Shown here piece after piece: positions 24,318-32,338 of a stretch of 36,637 bases of DNA. The first letter of the stretch is position 1; every line of letters begins with the position of its first letter. Under the pieces are notes generated by a model, which did not search any database, was not told where the DNA came from, and was given only the letters and a program-made list of their open reading frames with translations. The position numbers were made by a program, and so were the translations under genes. The DNA lies in the NCBI GenBank assembly GCA_016209605.1, contig JACQVS010000194.1:1-36637 (forward strand), in the 5' to 3' direction. This DNA is from Planctomycetota bacterium (GTDB lineage: Bacteria; Planctomycetota; UBA8108; JACQVS01).

Positions 24318-25811
24318 ATGAGGGAACCAGACTGTGCATCTCGCTCTTATCCTCCAGTCCTGTCACGCCGCGAACTCCTGCGGCTCAGCGGGATGGGATT
24401 TGGATCGCTGGCCTTGGCCTATTTGCTCAGTTCTTCCCGGCCCCCCCTGGGCCTGAGGCGCGCTTACGGTTCCGAAGGTGCGCTGGATGGGTCTCCAAAA
24501 TCCCCTCACTTTCCAGCTCAGGCCAAGGCGGTCATTCAGCTCGTTCAGACTGGCGGTCCAAGCCATGTCGATTTGTTCGACCCAAAGCCGGAGCTGCAAA
24601 AACGCAACGGCCAGACTTACGAGGTCAAAGTCGATGGGTTTCAACCCGGCAGCGAGGCGAATAAGCTCCTCGGCAGCCCCTTCAAGTTCGCGCCGCGCGG
24701 CCAGAGCGGCATGGAGATGTCCGAAGTGATCCCGCACATGTACGAAATCGCCGATGAAATCTGCCTGGTCCGGTCTCAAGTCGGCGAGCACAACAACCAC
24801 ACCGAAGCCATGGTGCTCCTGGCAAGCGGCAAGATTTTCCTCGGCCGGCCCACTCTTGGAGCCTGGATCAGTTACGGCTTGGGAACCGAAAATGAAAACT
24901 TGCCGGCCTTTGTCGTTCTCCGGGACCCCGATGGCTACGCCACCAGCGGCGGCCTGATGTCAAAAAGCGGCTGGCTGCCCGCGCTGTACGCCGGAACAGA
25001 ATTCAATTCCCGGGGCGCGCCGGTCCACAACTTGACGCCTGCTGAAGCCCTCCCTGAAGGAGTCCAGCGCCGCGGGCTGTCCTTCTTGGCCAGGCTGAAC
25101 GCAAAGCACCGCGAGCAGTATCCCTACGACCTCGATCTGGAAACACGCATCCGCAATTATGAACTGGCTGCGCGGATGCAGCTCGAAGCGACCTCCGTGC
25201 TGGACATCTCGAAGGAAACCGAGGAGACCAAGAAACTGTACGGGCTCGAAAATCCCTTGACAGCCAGTTACGGCATCCGCTGCCTCATGGCGCGGCGGCT
25301 TGTGGAAGCTGGGGTACGGTTCGTCCAGGTTTTCACGGGGGTCGGACAACCCTGGGACCACCACGGCGGCCTCAAAGCCGGCCTGGAGCACATGGGCCGG
25401 CGGGATTTACCCTCGGCTGGCCTCATCAGGGATTTGAAAAACCGAGGCCTTCTGGAAACCACCATTGTCCTGTGGGCCGGCGAGTTTGGGAGGAATCCCA
25501 TCGCGCAAGGGGGAACGGATGGCCGAGACCACAACAAGGATGCTGGCAGCCTCTGGCTTGCCGGCGGGGGCTTCAAGAAAGGGTGCGTTCACGGCGCCAC
25601 CGACGAGGTCGGCCATAAAGCTACGACGGACCGGATGACCATGCCGGATTTGTTCGCCACCATCGCCCATCAAGTTGGACTCGACCACCGCGAGGTGATT
25701 TACAGACACTCCGGCCGGGACGAGACCATGACCGACTACACTGTAACGGGAGCGCACATCCACGCCGGGGTGATCGAGAAGCCCTTGTTCATCGATGAGG
25801 CTTCTGGATAG
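24318..25811 (+). CDS. DUF1501 protein (sulfatase-like fold) with Tat signal
   Basis: The 497-residue protein carries a twin-arginine signal (SRRELLRLSGMGFGSLALAY, Arg17-Arg18), so it is exported folded, probably with metal. The body has DUF1501 features of the alkaline phosphatase/sulfatase superfamily: VQTGGPSHVDLFDPKP near the start, HNNHTEAM, TTIVLWAGEFGRNP and GTDGRDHNKDAG. It is co-transcribed with the DUF1549/DUF1553 gene, and the two probably act as a periplasmic pair. Its stop codon touches the stop of the convergent DeoR gene with no base between. Confidence 0.92.
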   Translation: MREPDCASRSYPPVLSRRELLRLSGMGFGSLALAYLLSSSRPPLGLRRAYGSEGALDGSPKSPHFPAQAKAVIQLVQTGGPSHVDLFDPKPELQKRNGQTYEVKVDGFQPGSEANKLLGSPFKFAPRGQSGMEMSEVIPHMYEIADEICLVRSQVGEHNNHTEAMVLLASGKIFLGRPTLGAWISYGLGTENENLPAFVVLRDPDGYATSGGLMSKSGWLPALYAGTEFNSRGAPVHNLTPAEALPEGVQRRGLSFLARLNAKHREQYPYDLDLETRIRNYELAARMQLEATSVLDISKETEETKKLYGLENPLTASYGIRCLMARRLVEAGVRFVQVFTGVGQPWDHHGGLKAGLEHMGRRDLPSAGLIRDLKNRGLLETTIVLWAGEFGRNPIAQGGTDGRDHNKDAGSLWLAGGGFKKGCVHGATDEVGHKATTDRMTMPDLFATIAHQVGLDHREVIYRHSGRDETMTDYTVTGAHIHAGVIEKPLFIDEASG

Positions 25812-26579
25812 CTAAACAGCATTCACCGAAATCTGCACCTTCTGAAAGTATTCCTTGAAAGATTCGGGAATATTCTTGTCGGTGATGATCCGGTGAACGA
25901 CATCTAGAGAACTCACCCACACCGGAGCAATTTCACCGAACTTGCTGGAATCGCAAACCAAGATGACTTCCCGGGTCGAATTGATCATGGTTCGCTTGAC
26001 CTGGGCGCTGGCGAAATTGCGATCGGTGAGCCCTTTGGTGAAATCGACTCCGTAAGTTCCTATAAAAAGCTTGTGCGCGTGCACCTCTTGCAACATCCTC
26101 TCGGCCTCATGCCCCACCACGGACATGATGCGCGAGTTGAATTCCCCGCCGCACTGAATAATGGTCACTCCCGCCTTGGCGCTGGCTTCTAGAGCAATGT
26201 TCACAGCGCAAGTGACCACCGTCAAATCATAGTTTTGCGGCAGGCGCTTGGCAATTTCAATCGTCGTCGTGCCGGCATCCAAGATAATGGTCTCGCCTGG
26301 CTTGATAAGGTTGACCGCCGCAGCGCCGATCCTTTGCTTTTCCTCCTGATGGATCGTCGCCCGCTGCAGGAAAGGTGAGTCGATGAGGCTCTTGGAATCA
26401 ATCACCGCGCCTCCAAAAGTCTTCCGCACCACCCCATTCGATTCCAGAGTTTTGAGATCCTGGCGGATGGTAACCTCCGAGACTCCCAGCAAACCCGAGA
26501 GCTCCGAATTGCGGATAAATCCCTTTTCCCTCACAAGCTCTGTAATCCGTTCCTGTCGAGTCGTAGCGAACCCACGCAA
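25812..26579 (-). CDS. DeoR family transcriptional regulator
   Basis: The 255-residue protein has an N-terminal winged helix-turn-helix (about 5-58, GLLGVSEVTIRQDLKTLESN). Its C-terminal sugar-phosphate sensor domain has family motifs LDAGTTTIEIAKRL and GVDFTKGLTDRNFASAQVK. DeoR proteins usually repress sugar or polyol catabolic genes until a phosphorylated sugar binds. The start is a TTG at 26579, supported by AAGGAGG 9 bases upstream. It lies downstream of, and in the same direction as, the dehydrogenase-transporter-cyclase genes but has its own promoter at 26648-26676. Those genes or the inositol-type operon are its likely targets. Confidence 0.93.
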   Translation of the reverse strand: MRGFATTRQERITELVREKGFIRNSELSGLLGVSEVTIRQDLKTLESNGVVRKTFGGAVIDSKSLIDSPFLQRATIHQEEKQRIGAAAVNLIKPGETIILDAGTTTIEIAKRLPQNYDLTVVTCAVNIALEASAKAGVTIIQCGGEFNSRIMSVVGHEAERMLQEVHAHKLFIGTYGVDFTKGLTDRNFASAQVKRTMINSTREVILVCDSSKFGEIAPVWVSSLDVVHRIITDKNIPESFKEYFQKVQISVNAV

Positions 26580-26647
26580 GTCTAGACCTCCTTCGAAAGC
26601 GAAAAAATTTAAAGGTTTCTTTCAAGGTCGAAATAATCTAAGAAGAC

Positions 26648-26676
26648 ATTGTACAGTGGAAATATTATTATCGCAA
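26648..26676 (-). promoter_or_regulatory. Promoter of the DeoR gene
   Basis: On the minus strand TTGCGA (26676-26671), a 17-bp spacer and TACAAT (26653-26648) lie ~65 bp upstream of the TTG start, within AT-rich DNA. Confidence 0.6.
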
Positions 26677-26790
26677 GTAAAAATAACTTAGAGATTTAAG
26701 AATATCATAACGAGGTTCCAGAAGGACCTCAAGATCCTCGATCCATTTCGTTTTAGCAATAAAATTAAATGGGCTAACCCATGAACCCTT

Positions 26791-27849
26791 TCAGGTTGGC
26801 AAGGGCCCGGAGGCATTTTTCGAGGATTCATCGACCAACTCGCTTCGGATTGCCGACTTCCACCAGGGCGTTACCTCCGGGTTCACCACCCAAATTGGCC
26901 AACCGTTTCTGGCCATTTCCAGCAGGGTCTTGACCGAATCGCGCCAGAACTGTTCATGAAAAACATCCGAATAGCCAGCGCTGTGCGGCGTCAGAACAAC
27001 GTTGTCGAGATGGCAAAGCGGATGGTCCGGGCCCAAGGGTTCCCTGTCAAATACGTCAAGACCGGCTGCAGCGATCCACCCCTCCCTCAAGGCGCGAATC
27101 AGCGCCGGTTGGTCAATGACCTTTCCGCGCGCGGTGTTGATGAGCACGGCCCGCGGCCTCATCAGGCGCAGCTCCCTCTCGCCGATCAGGTGATGGGTCC
27201 TATCCAGAAGGGGCACATGGATCGAAACGTAATCTGATCGCCTCAGCAAATCCTCCAGATCGGCCTTCTCGACACCGTGTTCGGCCATTTTCATGGCCTC
27301 GACAGCAGGGTCGCAGGCAACGATTTTCATTTCCAAGCCTCTTGTTTTCCTGGCCACAAGTTGAGCGATGCGGCCAAAGCCTACAAGCCCGAGAGTTTGC
27401 CCGACCAGATGCCAGTTGGGCCAGGCCTCTCGGAGGTTCCAGATGCCGCGCCGGACCAGCCGATCCTGCGAAACAATCTGCCGGATCACCGCGAAGAGCA
27501 AGCCGATGGTATGTTCGGCCACCGCATGCATGACAGCTTCGGGCGTGTTGGCCACCAGGATGCCCCGGAGGGTCGCCTCGCGCACGGGAATGTTGTCCGT
27601 TCCCGACCCGGTCCGGAGGATTGCCCGGCAGCGGCGCAATAGCGGGAGGATGTCAGCCGTCACCACTTGTGACCCGCCCAGAACCCACACCACCTCCGCA
27701 TCGGCAGCCGCCTCGACCACCTCTTTATCGCTCCCGCAGAGGCGCTCGACAAAGTTGATACCCTTCTCCTCAAGCTGCCGCGCCACCCATTCCGGCGTGG
27801 GAAGCAGGTCGTTCGCCACTAAAACTACCTTGAAGTTTTCCATCGGCAT
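26791..27849 (-). CDS. D-isomer specific 2-hydroxyacid dehydrogenase
   Basis: The protein has ~352 residues from the ATG at 27849; an ATG at 27843 and a TTG at 27855 are alternatives. The NAD-binding loop is GLVGFGRIAQLVARK. The catalytic triad is present: Arg in LINTARGKVID, Glu in VFDREPL and His in LTPHSAGYS. The family interconverts 2-hydroxy acids and 2-keto acids such as glycerate, glyoxylate or phosphoglycerate. The start is 10-20 bases after the transporter stop, so translation is probably coupled. It would process the carboxylic acid taken up or released by the neighbouring gene products. The exact substrate is not readable. Confidence 0.92.
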   Translation of the reverse strand: MPMENFKVVLVANDLLPTPEWVARQLEEKGINFVERLCGSDKEVVEAAADAEVVWVLGGSQVVTADILPLLRRCRAILRTGSGTDNIPVREATLRGILVANTPEAVMHAVAEHTIGLLFAVIRQIVSQDRLVRRGIWNLREAWPNWHLVGQTLGLVGFGRIAQLVARKTRGLEMKIVACDPAVEAMKMAEHGVEKADLEDLLRRSDYVSIHVPLLDRTHHLIGERELRLMRPRAVLINTARGKVIDQPALIRALREGWIAAAGLDVFDREPLGPDHPLCHLDNVVLTPHSAGYSDVFHEQFWRDSVKTLLEMARNGWPIWVVNPEVTPWWKSAIRSELVDESSKNASGPLPT

Positions 27850-27859
27850 ACCCAATCAC

Positions 27860-29815
27860 TCAGAACAAGCTGCTGAACACGACGGCGCCAATTCCAAGAA
27901 AGAAAATCCCGCAGATCAAGGTGCCGGCCTGAGAGAACCAGCCCGGCTGCAGTTCGCCCGGCAGGATGGTCCGGTTGACGTAAAGCGTGTGAAACGAGGT
28001 GAATCCCAAGGCGATGTTCATCAAGACTCCGGAGATCTTGGCGATTTGAAGCGGATTGAAAAGCGCCAGCGCGATGAGGCCCCACACGCCGTACAATGCC
28101 AGTATCAGATAATAAACGTATTTCACCTGGTTCTCCCCCAGCTTGCGGGTCCGCGCATTGCACGTCCAAAGAATGTCCGTCCAGCGCCTGGCGACCTGAT
28201 CGGCCGCCATGATCTGCCCCGGAGCCAAGATGAGAAAACCAACCAACAAGGTCAGCAACCAGAGCGGCTGCGCATACTGGGGGTAGCGCTCGGCCATTCC
28301 ATCCGCGGTCATGGCTGCCACCCGGTATCCGAAAACAGGTGCATGCCGGATGAACTCCAGGGAGAGCATGCAAGGCAACGCCATGCCGATCAGCGCGCAA
28401 AACATCCATATGGCGACTTGATCCCGGACCATGAAGAGCATCCAGCCGCGCCAACGCCTCCGCATGATGGCATTGAGAGGGAACACCTTTCCCACATGGG
28501 AGAGCTTGACCTGCCCTCCTCCCACGGCGCTTGCTATGGCGCCTACTTGAGATCCCATGCCCCAGCCCTTGTCTCGCGCATAATTTGAAAACATGGTGTT
28601 GGTCATCCCCCCCGCCCCCGCGATGGCGGCGAATGCCGCAAGCATGGCCCAGTCCAGATCCGGCAGCCGGCGGTTTTTGAACCAATAGCCCAGCAAATTG
28701 GCCAGCTCCACTCCGTGGTTAACAACCAAACCCTGGATGCGATCCGCATGCGGCTGGGGAATGTCCTCCAACCGATGGTAGATCCTCTTCTGACCGTCTT
28801 CTGAAATGGAAAAGTGTTTCGGAATCCACAATCCGTCGGGACCGATCCATCCTTCGACGGTCAAGACGGTTCCCGCATCGATTCTCTCGACGAAAAAACC
28901 TTTCCGTTCCGTGATGGCTTGAGCGCGGGAAACCAGGCGATTGCGATGGTGGAGGAACTCTGCCGGCACCGCATCGCCAAGGTCATAATTCTGGACCACG
29001 CCTGCCCGGTTGACGATAAACGCGATCACAATCGGCGAACCATTTTCCAAGGTTCCCTTGACCGTATAAGCCGTCGAATCCTCCATTTCTGTAAGGGTGA
29101 AGTGGCGGCCGGCAATCACGGTCTCGGCGCGCAAGGGCACGGTCCCAAACCCGAAAAATCCGGCGGCCACCTCGCGGACATGAACCCCTGAAATCATGAA
29201 AGCGACCACGAAAACAAGATAAGCCAGCACGATCAACAACTTGGCCAGCATGATCCGTTCCAGCATTTTATAAATGGTCCCGCCGAAGATGAGAGGAATG
29301 AACGCGGTGAAAAAGATGACGTATCCAAGGAACTTGACAAACTGCCCTTCCGTGAGCGTTACCACCAGGATATGCACTGAACCTTCTCCCGGCAAGTGGC
29401 CCAGAAGGGCGGCGGCTAATGGCACCGCCGCGTTGGACGCGTTGAGGGGCCAGATTGAAGAAAAATCCAGAATCAGGTAGACCACGGTCCAAGCTCCAGG
29501 CCCCGGCCAGGTTCTGAAGAAACCCACCACCACCGGCTCCCCGCAATAAAGGGCGTAGCGCATCACCTCCACATTGTAAAAGACCTGGAGAACGACGCTG
29601 AGCGAAGCCAGCCATAAAAGGGTCGCTCCGTACTGCGCGCTGACAGCGGCGCCAAACAACCATTCCCCTGATCCTATGGAAGCTCCGGCAAGCAAAACAC
29701 CCGGCCCCAGCATCTGCAGCCAATGGCGCCAGCCCATAGCCGGAGATTCCGGCAGCTCGCCTTTCTGCCACCCTGGAAGCATTCCGGCGGGGATTATATT
29801 TGAATCGTCAGGCAT
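27860..29815 (-). CDS. Nramp-related transporter with soluble insert
   Basis: The start is the ATG at 29815 (MPDDSN), giving 651 residues; the longer frame upstream reads through the aldolase remnant. The N-terminal helices follow the Nramp/APC plan, but helix 1 reads GPGVLLAGASIGSGEW where metal transporters have DPGN. Helices ~35-225 are followed by a soluble insert of about 160 residues (225-385, GRHFTLTEMEDS to IQGLVVNHG) and then further helices with AGAGGMTNTMFSNYARDKGWG. Loss of the Asp and Asn that bind Mn2+/Fe2+ argues for another substrate. With cyclase, aldolase remnant and 2-hydroxyacid dehydrogenase beside it, an organic acid or lactone is a reasonable guess. Confidence 0.8.
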   Translation of the reverse strand: MPDDSNIIPAGMLPGWQKGELPESPAMGWRHWLQMLGPGVLLAGASIGSGEWLFGAAVSAQYGATLLWLASLSVVLQVFYNVEVMRYALYCGEPVVVGFFRTWPGPGAWTVVYLILDFSSIWPLNASNAAVPLAAALLGHLPGEGSVHILVVTLTEGQFVKFLGYVIFFTAFIPLIFGGTIYKMLERIMLAKLLIVLAYLVFVVAFMISGVHVREVAAGFFGFGTVPLRAETVIAGRHFTLTEMEDSTAYTVKGTLENGSPIVIAFIVNRAGVVQNYDLGDAVPAEFLHHRNRLVSRAQAITERKGFFVERIDAGTVLTVEGWIGPDGLWIPKHFSISEDGQKRIYHRLEDIPQPHADRIQGLVVNHGVELANLLGYWFKNRRLPDLDWAMLAAFAAIAGAGGMTNTMFSNYARDKGWGMGSQVGAIASAVGGGQVKLSHVGKVFPLNAIMRRRWRGWMLFMVRDQVAIWMFCALIGMALPCMLSLEFIRHAPVFGYRVAAMTADGMAERYPQYAQPLWLLTLLVGFLILAPGQIMAADQVARRWTDILWTCNARTRKLGENQVKYVYYLILALYGVWGLIALALFNPLQIAKISGVLMNIALGFTSFHTLYVNRTILPGELQPGWFSQAGTLICGIFFLGIGAVVFSSLF

Positions 29816-29936
29816 TGCAGAGAGCTTCGGTGACGCAGATCGCCTCGGTGACGGGCGGATCGGTAAAGGTGATGGCGGTCCCGAGACCAACCTTGCCGCG
29901 GCGCAACTTTTCTCTGAACTTCAAAGCGTTCTCCAT
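29808..29936 (-). pseudogene. HpcH/HpaI-type aldolase, N-terminal remnant of 42 codons
   Basis: An ATG at 29936 opens MENALKFREKLRRGKVGLGT followed by AITFTDPPVTEAI. This is the first strand and helix of class II HpcH/HpaI aldolases, which cleave 4-hydroxy-2-keto acids. Homology then ends and a near-duplicate VTEAIC/VTEALC leads to a TGA at 29810-29808. The remnant stop overlaps the transporter start as ATGCCTGA. The other ~210 residues of a normal enzyme are missing. It may survive because its translation delivers ribosomes to the transporter start. Confidence 0.68.
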
Positions 29937-29960
29937 GTTTCAGCGCTTTCCTTGCTTTCC

Positions 29961-30002
29961 GGCCAATCTCCAAGCTCCGAAGACTCCGCGTGGAGATTGG
30001 CC
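29961..30002. promoter_or_regulatory. Perfect 12-bp stem-loop between the cyclase and aldolase remnant
   Basis: GGCCAATCTCCA (29961-29972) and TGGAGATTGGCC (29991-30002) are exact reverse complements with an 18-base loop. The stem starts directly after the cyclase stop (30005). There is no T-run on either side, so an mRNA-processing or attenuation hairpin is as likely as a terminator. Confidence 0.75.
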
Positions 30003-30004
30003 TC

Positions 30005-31798
30005 TCAATACAGGGCGATTGCCCTTCCTGGGCCACCGTGACAGCCTTTGATTTTGACAGCGGCAAACAGGAAATAGGCTCCTTGGGGAAGGGAGCTGAC
30101 ATTGGTAAGATATTCCACGCCGGCCATCCCCCGGCTGCCTAACGCCCAGTAAGTCATGAGCGCGCGTTTGGGCTCGACACCGCCCAGGGTCGGTCCATCG
30201 GTGGCGACGCACCGAACGCCTCTCTCGGCGAGATAAAATATCGCCTCGGGAGTTGGAGACGGCCAACCTTCGCTCTTGCCGTTCAAGGGATCCTCCAGGC
30301 AGGCTTTGCCAGCAGGAAAAAGCGCGAAGTACTTTTCGCTCCAGCCGCTGTGGAAGATGGCGATGTCCCCCGGTCTCAGCGCTCCTCGTTGCTTTTCAGA
30401 TTCCCGGATGTCCTCAACCGTGATCGCGGGCGAAGCCGGCCAGCTCTTTTTGCCGGAGGTGTTGAGCCGGTGCCTGATGTCGATCACCCGCGCGGGGCCG
30501 CAGGTCTGGGAAATGGGAACTTTTTCCGCGGTCATGTCGCTCGCCCCGCGCGCGCCAAACCTTTTTTCGTATTCCCCCAGCCACTCTTGAACCTCCTGGC
30601 TGTAGATTTTGCCGTCAAAGCCCTCCGGTGGAAGAGCGTAAGCCGGAGGCACCAGGTGCGTGCCCGCATGGCTGTCGAGCATGTGCGTCTCAAAGGCCGT
30701 CTTGGTAATGGGATTGGAGCCGAACCGGACCGTGATGTAGGGCTGCCGTCCGTTGCCCGCTCCCCGGCCAGGCCACCACACCGGCAACTCATCCGACAAG
30801 GTCACCGACAGGTCAATGACGTTTTTCTTGCGGGCTGAATCGACCAGCCGCCGGGCAAGCGGATCGCCTGCAATCGCAAACGCCCGCCCTTCGCTGTATG
30901 CCCCCCCGGCGTGCTTCGGTCCCATCATGCAGTAGAACGCCCCCGTCGGCGGAAGGGCGCCCAACCCCGTGGCGCTTTCGGTCCAGATCATCCCGTGCTT
31001 GAGCCCCGCAAAGTGGGTTGGCTCTGCCATGTCCGGGAGCGGTCCCATGCTGGGGCTGTCGGTTCCTAGGGCCATGACTTTACGGCTGGCCAGGAATTCC
31101 ATGCACTCCGGGTCCGGATCGGGCCAGGCGGGCGCCTGCCCTTCGACGGGGTCGGCTGCAAAACGCCGTCCTTCGGGGAAAGGCTTATAGTGTTTATCAC
31201 TGAAGCCGCTGTGAAAGAGCGGGATGTCTCCAGGACCCAGCATGCGATGCCGGCTTTCCCAAGCCAGGATTCGTTCCTTCTTGATCAATTCGCTGCGGCC
31301 ATCGGGGCCAGTTTCGACCAGATCCCTGCAGTCGATGACGCAGGCTTCGCCAACGAACTGCCAGGCTGGGATCCTGTCGGTGAAGGCGCTGCCAAACGGG
31401 CCGGCGTTAGGCAGTCTCGTCTCCGGCAACGCCACGGAGTGAGGGGGAACATCCAGCTGGGTGCCAGTATTCCCATCGATGACCAGAATGTCGCTGTTAT
31501 AGGGGCTGATCGGGCCAATACGTTCGTAGTGGTTGATCTGAAATCGCGGCCAGGTCGGCCAGGTACAGGGGTATTCCGGCCCGACCAGCAGCGAAAGATC
31601 AAGCCATCCCTGGCCTGAATCCGCCAGCGCCGATCCCATGCTGAAAGCCGGTCCCATGCTGAAAGCCGGCCCCATCCTGAACCAGGAGAGAGGGGTGAAA
31701 AGGACGACCGCGGCAGAAAGGACTAAAATTTCGGCGGGTCTTCTGAAATGGATTCTTGGTATTTTATCAAACACCATCGCGTTCCAAATGGCAGCCAT
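30005..31798 (-). CDS. Tandem two-domain cyclase (kynurenine formamidase-like) protein, exported
   Basis: The 597-residue protein has a hydrophobic N-terminal segment (PAEILVLSAAVVLFTPLSWF), then two PF04199 cyclase domains (about 62-310 and 325-590). Both have the paired signatures GPGDIPLFHSGFSDKHY and RPGDIAIFHSGWSEKYF, and GTDSPSMG and ATDGPTLGG. The metal motif HxGTHxDxPxH is degenerate in each. Domain 1 has NTGTQLDVPPH (both His changed, Asp116 and His120 kept). Domain 2 has HAGTHLVPPAY (His377 and His381 kept, Asp and last His changed). Cyclases open or close amide or lactone bonds with metal. The ATG at 31798 has a poor ribosome site, and the Met at residue 8 is an alternative start. 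Confidence 0.85.
   Translation of the reverse strand: MAAIWNAMVFDKIPRIHFRRPAEILVLSAAVVLFTPLSWFRMGPAFSMGPAFSMGSALADSGQGWLDLSLLVGPEYPCTWPTWPRFQINHYERIGPISPYNSDILVIDGNTGTQLDVPPHSVALPETRLPNAGPFGSAFTDRIPAWQFVGEACVIDCRDLVETGPDGRSELIKKERILAWESRHRMLGPGDIPLFHSGFSDKHYKPFPEGRRFAADPVEGQAPAWPDPDPECMEFLASRKVMALGTDSPSMGPLPDMAEPTHFAGLKHGMIWTESATGLGALPPTGAFYCMMGPKHAGGAYSEGRAFAIAGDPLARRLVDSARKKNVIDLSVTLSDELPVWWPGRGAGNGRQPYITVRFGSNPITKTAFETHMLDSHAGTHLVPPAYALPPEGFDGKIYSQEVQEWLGEYEKRFGARGASDMTAEKVPISQTCGPARVIDIRHRLNTSGKKSWPASPAITVEDIRESEKQRGALRPGDIAIFHSGWSEKYFALFPAGKACLEDPLNGKSEGWPSPTPEAIFYLAERGVRCVATDGPTLGGVEPKRALMTYWALGSRGMAGVEYLTNVSSLPQGAYFLFAAVKIKGCHGGPGRAIALY
31635..31680. repeat. 18-bp tandem repeat in the cyclase gene
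   Basis: CCCATGCTGAAAGCCGG(T/C) occurs at 31635-31652 and 31653-31670, with a partial third copy after it. It encodes MGPAFS-MGPAFS-MGSALA just after the signal segment. Confidence 0.9.
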
Positions 31799-32338
31799 TC
31801 ACGTAACTGATTCTCGTGTATTGACTTGTATTTCGCGAACGAGCCGTAGTTTTCTGGCTGACCTCAAGTCGTCTGTGATCCGCAAAAAATACAGGTGAAA
31901 AGTTAATCGATGCATTTAAACGGATCAAGGAGGAACTCGGTAAAATTACATGCTCAAAAGTTCTAACTTACACATTCGAAATTTCAAGCCGGGAATAATA
32001 AAAAATCAAAAAATTATTTTCCTGAATGCGCCCTTGGTCCGCGCTTCATGGCGCCAAGGTAGGGCTTGAGAGCTTCGAGCGATCTGGAAACGTCCATGCT
32101 CCGCGGAATCCCTTCTTCTGGCCCTTCGCCTGACGATCTACAGGTATGGCGTCTCCTCCCCCTAGCGCCCCCCTCTGTCTGATACGTCTGTTTGATTCGC
32201 AGAGGATCCATTTTCTTGGTCTTGACTTTCGACTTTGCACAGGTACAATGCAACGATAAAAGGGCTTACTTACGAAGTCGTAAATAAACCGAAACAAATG
32301 AAGTGGCTGTTGACCTAGAGGTAATAAATCAAGCGACC
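31799..32338. other. Divergent intergenic region of 540 bp
   Basis: This region lies between the cyclase gene (minus) and the inositol-phosphate synthase gene (plus). The left part is AT-rich with no recognisable gene. The right end holds a strong promoter (32222-32249). A possible 79-codon minus-strand frame at 32014-32253 overlaps that promoter and has no recognisable homology, so it is not called. Confidence 0.6.
32222..32249 (+). promoter_or_regulatory. Strong promoter of the inositol-phosphate synthase operon
   Basis: TTGACT (32222-32227), 16-bp spacer, TACAAT (32244-32249), giving a leader of about 80 bases. The -35 and adjacent bases (TTGACTTTCGA) recur exactly at 36603. Confidence 0.7.

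Noticed and set aside
31994..32018. AATAAT/ATTATT inverted repeat in AT-rich DNA
   Set aside because: Six-base arms of A/T only are expected by chance in such sequence.
32014..32253. Minus-strand 79-codon frame in the divergent intergenic region
   Set aside because: It has no ribosome site or homology and overlaps the strong promoter of the synthase operon.
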